From JARYMI01 sp964550915 (GTDB lineage Bacteria; Acidobacteriota; Aminicenantia; Aminicenantales; UBA8522): a stretch of DNA of 8,938 nt. Below the pieces are notes generated by a model, which was given only the letters and a program-made list of their open reading frames with translations, was not told where the DNA came from and did no database searches. Where the stretch lies: the NCBI GenBank assembly GCA_964550915.1, contig CAZKBY010000109.1, forward strand, positions 1-8,938. Direction: 5' to 3'. Below are positions 6,004 through 8,938 of this stretch, piece after piece (within the stretch, counting starts at the first letter, position 1; the number at the start of each line of letters is the position of its first letter). The position numbers and the translations under genes are program-made.

Positions 6004-7732
6004 TCTTCGAATCAGGCTCGCGGCGTCAAGTTGCTGTTTTGTCCTGACCGCGGCCGCCTTCCTCCCGTCCTGCCAGCGCCAGCCGATCGTCCAGGAAGCG
6101 CCGCCCGCTGACCGTCACCTGCCATACAACTTCGTCGGTCGGAACGGCTTGGTTGTGGCGGCCAACCCGATGGCTGCCGAAGCCGGGCTGGAGATGCTCA
6201 AGGGCGGTGGCAACGCCATCGATGCGGCGGTCGCCACTGCCTTTGCCCTGAATGCGGCCGAGCCTTTTGCCTCCGGGATCGGCGGCGGCGGGTTCATGGT
6301 CATCTACCTGGCCCGGACTCAAAAAGCAACCGTGATCAATTACAGGGAAAAAGCACCCCGAGCCGCCTGGCCGACCATGTTCAGGGACAAAGGGGAAGAA
6401 GAAGGAACCTGGCGGACAGCCAGCGGCCTGGCTGTCGCTGTGCCGGGAGCCTTGGCTGGCTGGGACCTGGCCCTCCGAAAATACGGGACAGTGTCTCTGG
6501 CCAGGGCAGCTTCAAGAGCAATCGAGATCGCCGAAAAGGGCTATGCCGTCAGTGAGACGTTCAGCTCCATCAACAAGGATGAATACGAAAGGCTGGCTCG
6601 GAACCTTGGGGAAGGAAGCTGCTATCTGAACGAAGGTCTCCCTTACGAGCCGGGTGACTTCTTCCGCAATCCCGACCTCGCCCGGACACTCCGGCTCATC
6701 GCCTCCCAGGGCATCGATGAATTCTACCGCGGGAATATCGCCCGCCGGATCGTTGCGGCCGTCCAGGCCAAGCAGGGAATCATGACGCTCGAAGACCTGG
6801 CTGCCTACAAAGCAGAAGAGGTTCAGCCTCTCCGGGGCGCCTATAAAAATTACACTCTGATTACTGCTCCACCGCCTGCTTCCGGAGGCCTTCATCTCAC
6901 CCAGCTTCTGAACATTGTCGAGAACTGGCCGGTTAAGGACTGGGGCCACAATTCGGCGCCGACGATCCACCATCTGAGCGAAGCCCTCAGGTTCATCTTC
7001 GCTGACCGGGAGAGGTATGTCGGTGACCCTGATTTTGTTTCCGTTCCGGTGGAAAGCCTCCTCGCAAAAAAATACGCTGCGACTGTCGCCTCCCATATCC
7101 TGCCCGACCGCCCGCTCGATTCTTATCCTTGCGGAAAATTCGAGGAAAGCGCGGCCGGGCCGGGCAGCACGACGCATCTCTGCGTCGTCGATGGAGAGGG
7201 CAACATCGTTTCTCTGACCCAGTCGATCAATGATTTTTTCGGCACAGGGATCGTGCCCGAAGCCACGGGTTTCCTGCTCAATAATCACATGGCTGATTTT
7301 TCGTCAGATCCCGAATCGGTGAACGCCCCGGCGCCGGCCCATCGTCCCGTGAGCTCGATGGGTCCGCTGATCATGTTCAAGGACGGAAAGCCCCTGCTTG
7401 TCCTTGGCTCACCCGGCGGCACCCGGATTTTCTCCTCTCTGGCCCAGATTATCCTCAACATAACAGAGTTCGGTCTGTCCCTGGATGAAGCCATCGAGGC
7501 GCCCAGGTTTTTCTCCTATTCAGTGGCCGGAAAGCCTCGCCCCATTTCCGTCGAGTCGCGCCTTCCCGAAGCAACAATCTTGGAACTTCAGAGAATCGGC
7601 CACGAGGTCAGAGTCAGGGAACCCTACGACAAGTACTTCGGCGGGGCCCAGGGGATTATGATCCTCCCCGACAAAAAACTCATCCTCGGCGGCGCCGACT
7701 CCAGACGGGACGGCTGGGGTGCCGGCTATTGA
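5972..7732 (+). CDS. ggt: Gamma-glutamyltranspeptidase, probable lipoprotein
   Basis: This enzyme hydrolyses or transfers the gamma-glutamyl group of glutathione and related peptides outside the cytoplasm. It is made as a precursor that cuts itself into two subunits. Residues are numbered from the GTG at 5972 (586 aa). The self-cleavage and catalytic site is T400 in STTHLCVVD. R125 (YREKAP), D442 (NHMADFS), S461-S462 (PVSSM) and G482-G483 (GSPGG) match the substrate-binding residues. The D442-to-S461 spacing leaves no room for the E. coli lid loop, resembling the Bacillus enzyme. A basic N-terminus, a hydrophobic stretch and LPSC (C34) suggest a lipoprotein anchor. The GTG start gives a standard signal peptide. 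An upstream ATG at 5933 adds 13 residues and cannot be excluded. The gene overlaps the end of scpB, so translation may be coupled. Family call is firm; the start and lipid anchor are less so. Confidence 0.93.
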   Translation: MKKRQLNQSRNLRIRLAASSCCFVLTAAAFLPSCQRQPIVQEAPPADRHLPYNFVGRNGLVVAANPMAAEAGLEMLKGGGNAIDAAVATAFALNAAEPFASGIGGGGFMVIYLARTQKATVINYREKAPRAAWPTMFRDKGEEEGTWRTASGLAVAVPGALAGWDLALRKYGTVSLARAASRAIEIAEKGYAVSETFSSINKDEYERLARNLGEGSCYLNEGLPYEPGDFFRNPDLARTLRLIASQGIDEFYRGNIARRIVAAVQAKQGIMTLEDLAAYKAEEVQPLRGAYKNYTLITAPPPASGGLHLTQLLNIVENWPVKDWGHNSAPTIHHLSEALRFIFADRERYVGDPDFVSVPVESLLAKKYAATVASHILPDRPLDSYPCGKFEESAAGPGSTTHLCVVDGEGNIVSLTQSINDFFGTGIVPEATGFLLNNHMADFSSDPESVNAPAPAHRPVSSMGPLIMFKDGKPLLVLGSPGGTRIFSSLAQIILNITEFGLSLDEAIEAPRFFSYSVAGKPRPISVESRLPEATILELQRIGHEVRVREPYDKYFGGAQGIMILPDKKLILGGADSRRDGWGAGY

Positions 7733-7744
7733 AATTAAAAATAG

Positions 7745-7750
7745 AAAGGA
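7745..7750 (+). promoter_or_regulatory. Shine-Dalgarno site AAAGGA
   Basis: AAAGGA lies seven bases before the ATG at 7758 and decides that start. A GTG at 7719 in the same frame lies inside the previous gene and would put 13 polar residues ahead of the hydrophobic signal segment. Confidence 0.6.
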
Positions 7751-7757
7751 TACGAAG

Positions 7758-8318
7758 ATGATTCAACTTTTCACGGTTTATCTCGGGCTCGTCCTTGTTT
7801 TCTTGCCGAGCGCAAGTTTTCGGGACGCCCAAGAAGCGACGGCCGTCTTTGAACAGCCGCTGCTCATCACCTCGGCCGGCCAGAACGCTGAGGTCCAGCT
7901 GGCCGCAGTCTTGGCCAAAAGAGCGGGGCTGGACTATGTCCTTTCCAAGCTGGCCGCCTCGAGCGACCTGGAGAACGCAAAAACGCTGGCTCTGGTTCTC
8001 GGCGCGAGCTTGAAAGGGCTGGGAGCGGCCGGCCTGGATGTGGACAAGGAAAGGGAAAGGGTCAGGGCGCTCGCGGCTGAAGCCCAAAAAAGAAACATTC
8101 CCATCCTCTGCCTCCATCTGGGAGGGGAAGCTCGCCGGGGACAGCAGACCGATGACCTCATGACTGAATTTCTTCCCCTGGCCAAGCTGGTGATCGTTGT
8201 CAAGTCCGGCAACAGCGACGGGTTTTTCACCAAAATTTGTCAGGAGAAAAACATCCCCCTCATCGAGGTGGAAAAAACAGTGGACGCCCTCGAGCCTCTC
8301 CAGAAAGCTTTCAAATAA
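7758..8318 (+). CDS. Small secreted protein, DUF6305-like, next to TRAP permease
   Basis: This 186-residue protein has a signal peptide or membrane anchor at 1-25 (hydrophobic core TVYLGLVLVFLP, then SAS) and is otherwise soluble. I recall this type as the uncharacterised family DUF6305; that assignment is from memory and moderate. The body looks like an alternating alpha/beta fold. A strand with PLLITSAGQNAE (34-45) is followed by a helix, then a strand LALVLGASLKGLGAAGLD (77-94), the helix DKERERVRALAAEAQKR, the strand IPILCLHLGGEARRG (114-128) and LVIVVKSGNSDGFFT (144-158). The glycine- and serine-rich loops after each strand (TSAGQ, GASLKGLGAAG, GGEARRG, KSGNSDG) would line one face, as in a ligand-binding site. 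It ends 15 bases before a TRAP-type permease gene, so a periplasmic solute-capture or accessory role is plausible but unproven. There is no similarity to standard DctP binding proteins. Confidence 0.8.
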   Translation: MIQLFTVYLGLVLVFLPSASFRDAQEATAVFEQPLLITSAGQNAEVQLAAVLAKRAGLDYVLSKLAASSDLENAKTLALVLGASLKGLGAAGLDVDKERERVRALAAEAQKRNIPILCLHLGGEARRGQQTDDLMTEFLPLAKLVIVVKSGNSDGFFTKICQEKNIPLIEVEKTVDALEPLQKAFK

Positions 8319-8333
8319 TAAAAGCCAAGAAAA

Positions 8334-8938
8334 ATGCCCGAGCACCTTGTCTTCTTCTTTATGGTGGCCGTTTTTGTGGTCCTGGCCATGGCCGCCAAGT
8401 TTCCCATCGGCATTGCCCTGGCTCTTTCAGCTCTGGCCGGGTCGCTCGTCGCCGGCCAGGGGCTCAGCCTCCGCCACCTCATCGAGGGCAGCTTTGGCTA
8501 TTTCTACACGATCCTGATCATCCTCACGGCCACCCTGTTCATCAAGGTGCTCGAAGCCTCGGGCATCCTGGACAGCGTAGCGGCCCTGTTGCTCAAAACG
8601 TTCTACCGGAGCAGGGTCATGCTTCTTCTTGCCGTCATGCTTATCCTCATGTTCCCGGGAATGCTGACGGGCTCTTCGGTCGCAGCCATCCTCAGCTCAG
8701 GGCCGCTCATCGCTCCCGTGATGATGAAGCTGGGCCTGCCCCGGCTGAAGACGGGGGCTCTCGTCTGCATGGGCGGCATCTTAGGCATGATTGCTCCGCC
8801 GGTAAACATATTGATCATGATCATGGGCGCCGGAATCGACATGCCCTATGTCGGTCTCACCCTCCCCCTCCTCCTTATCATCCTGCCGCTGGCCGTGCTC
8901 ATTCCTCTTGTCATCGGTTACCGGGACCTGAGGGTTAT
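8334..8938 (+). CDS. TRAP transporter large permease, DctM-like (3' partial)
   Basis: The open frame runs off the right edge after 201 codons without a stop. The protein is almost entirely hydrophobic, with membrane segments at about 5-21, 24-42, 55-72, 95-118, 141-165 and 174-196. It resembles the DctM large permease of TRAP transporters (ion-transporter superfamily), which import organic acids using an ion gradient. Supporting segments are FPGMLTGSSVAAILSSGPLI (107-126), then APVMMKLGL (127-135), and GMIAPPVNILIMIMGAG (151-167); these match the conserved DctM pattern of a GS-rich helix hairpin and a later PP motif. No ribosome site is clear before the ATG, so coupling to the upstream secreted-protein gene is likely. 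A small DctQ-type permease does not precede it; one could lie beyond the window or be absent. The substrate cannot be read from this portion. Confidence 0.85.
   Translation, partial: MPEHLVFFFMVAVFVVLAMAAKFPIGIALALSALAGSLVAGQGLSLRHLIEGSFGYFYTILIILTATLFIKVLEASGILDSVAALLLKTFYRSRVMLLLAVMLILMFPGMLTGSSVAAILSSGPLIAPVMMKLGLPRLKTGALVCMGGILGMIAPPVNILIMIMGAGIDMPYVGLTLPLLLIILPLAVLIPLVIGYRDLRV

Noticed and set aside
6512..7288. Open frame of 258 codons on the minus strand
   Set aside because: It lies opposite the gamma-glutamyltranspeptidase gene with its catalytic motifs intact on the plus strand; no independent support.
7719..7757. Upstream GTG start for the secreted protein
   Set aside because: It would begin inside the transpeptidase gene and add 13 polar residues before the signal peptide; the ATG at 7758 has a ribosome site.
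7680..8345. Open frame of 221 codons on the minus strand
   Set aside because: It spans the end of one plus-strand gene and all of the next, including their gap, with no motif; the plus-strand genes have a signal peptide, a ribosome site and family-like sequence.

Overview
The window is a compact, gene-dense, moderately GC-rich stretch of a bacterial chromosome. All recognised genes lie on the plus strand, and gaps are mostly a few bases or ATGA-type overlaps. It carries NADH- and iron-sulfur-dependent soluble redox proteins, Smc-ScpAB chromosome segregation genes, a secreted gamma-glutamyltranspeptidase and a TRAP-type permease. This suggests an anaerobic, probably heterotrophic or fermentative bacterium. 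An Aminicenantes/Acidobacteriota-like lineage is a guess from overall style; no marker in the window settles it.

Region 1 (1-3929) is a three-gene redox operon. It holds a NuoF/HydB-like NADH-FMN subunit cut by the left window edge, a HoxU/NuoG-N-terminus-like iron-sulfur protein, and a glutamate-synthase-like FMN protein. The last lacks the usual [3Fe-4S] cysteines and has an N-terminal four-cysteine motif instead. Together they look like a soluble complex that carries electrons from NADH through FMN and several Fe-S clusters to a second FMN site of unknown substrate. This is the most unusual part of the window.

Region 2 (3930-7732) begins with a short gap that holds a good extended -10 promoter candidate almost touching the next start codon. 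It then runs through an M50 (site-2-protease-like) membrane metallopeptidase, scpA, scpB and a gamma-glutamyltranspeptidase with a probable lipoprotein signal. The last gene begins inside scpB in another frame. The four genes overlap or nearly touch and are probably one transcript.

Region 3 (7733-8938) holds a small secreted protein of a little-studied family and, 15 bases later, a TRAP DctM-like permease cut by the right window edge. The pair looks like an uptake system in which the small protein may be a non-standard periplasmic partner.

I saw no rRNA, tRNA, CRISPR array, insertion sequence or long repeat. No gap between genes exceeds about 70 bases.
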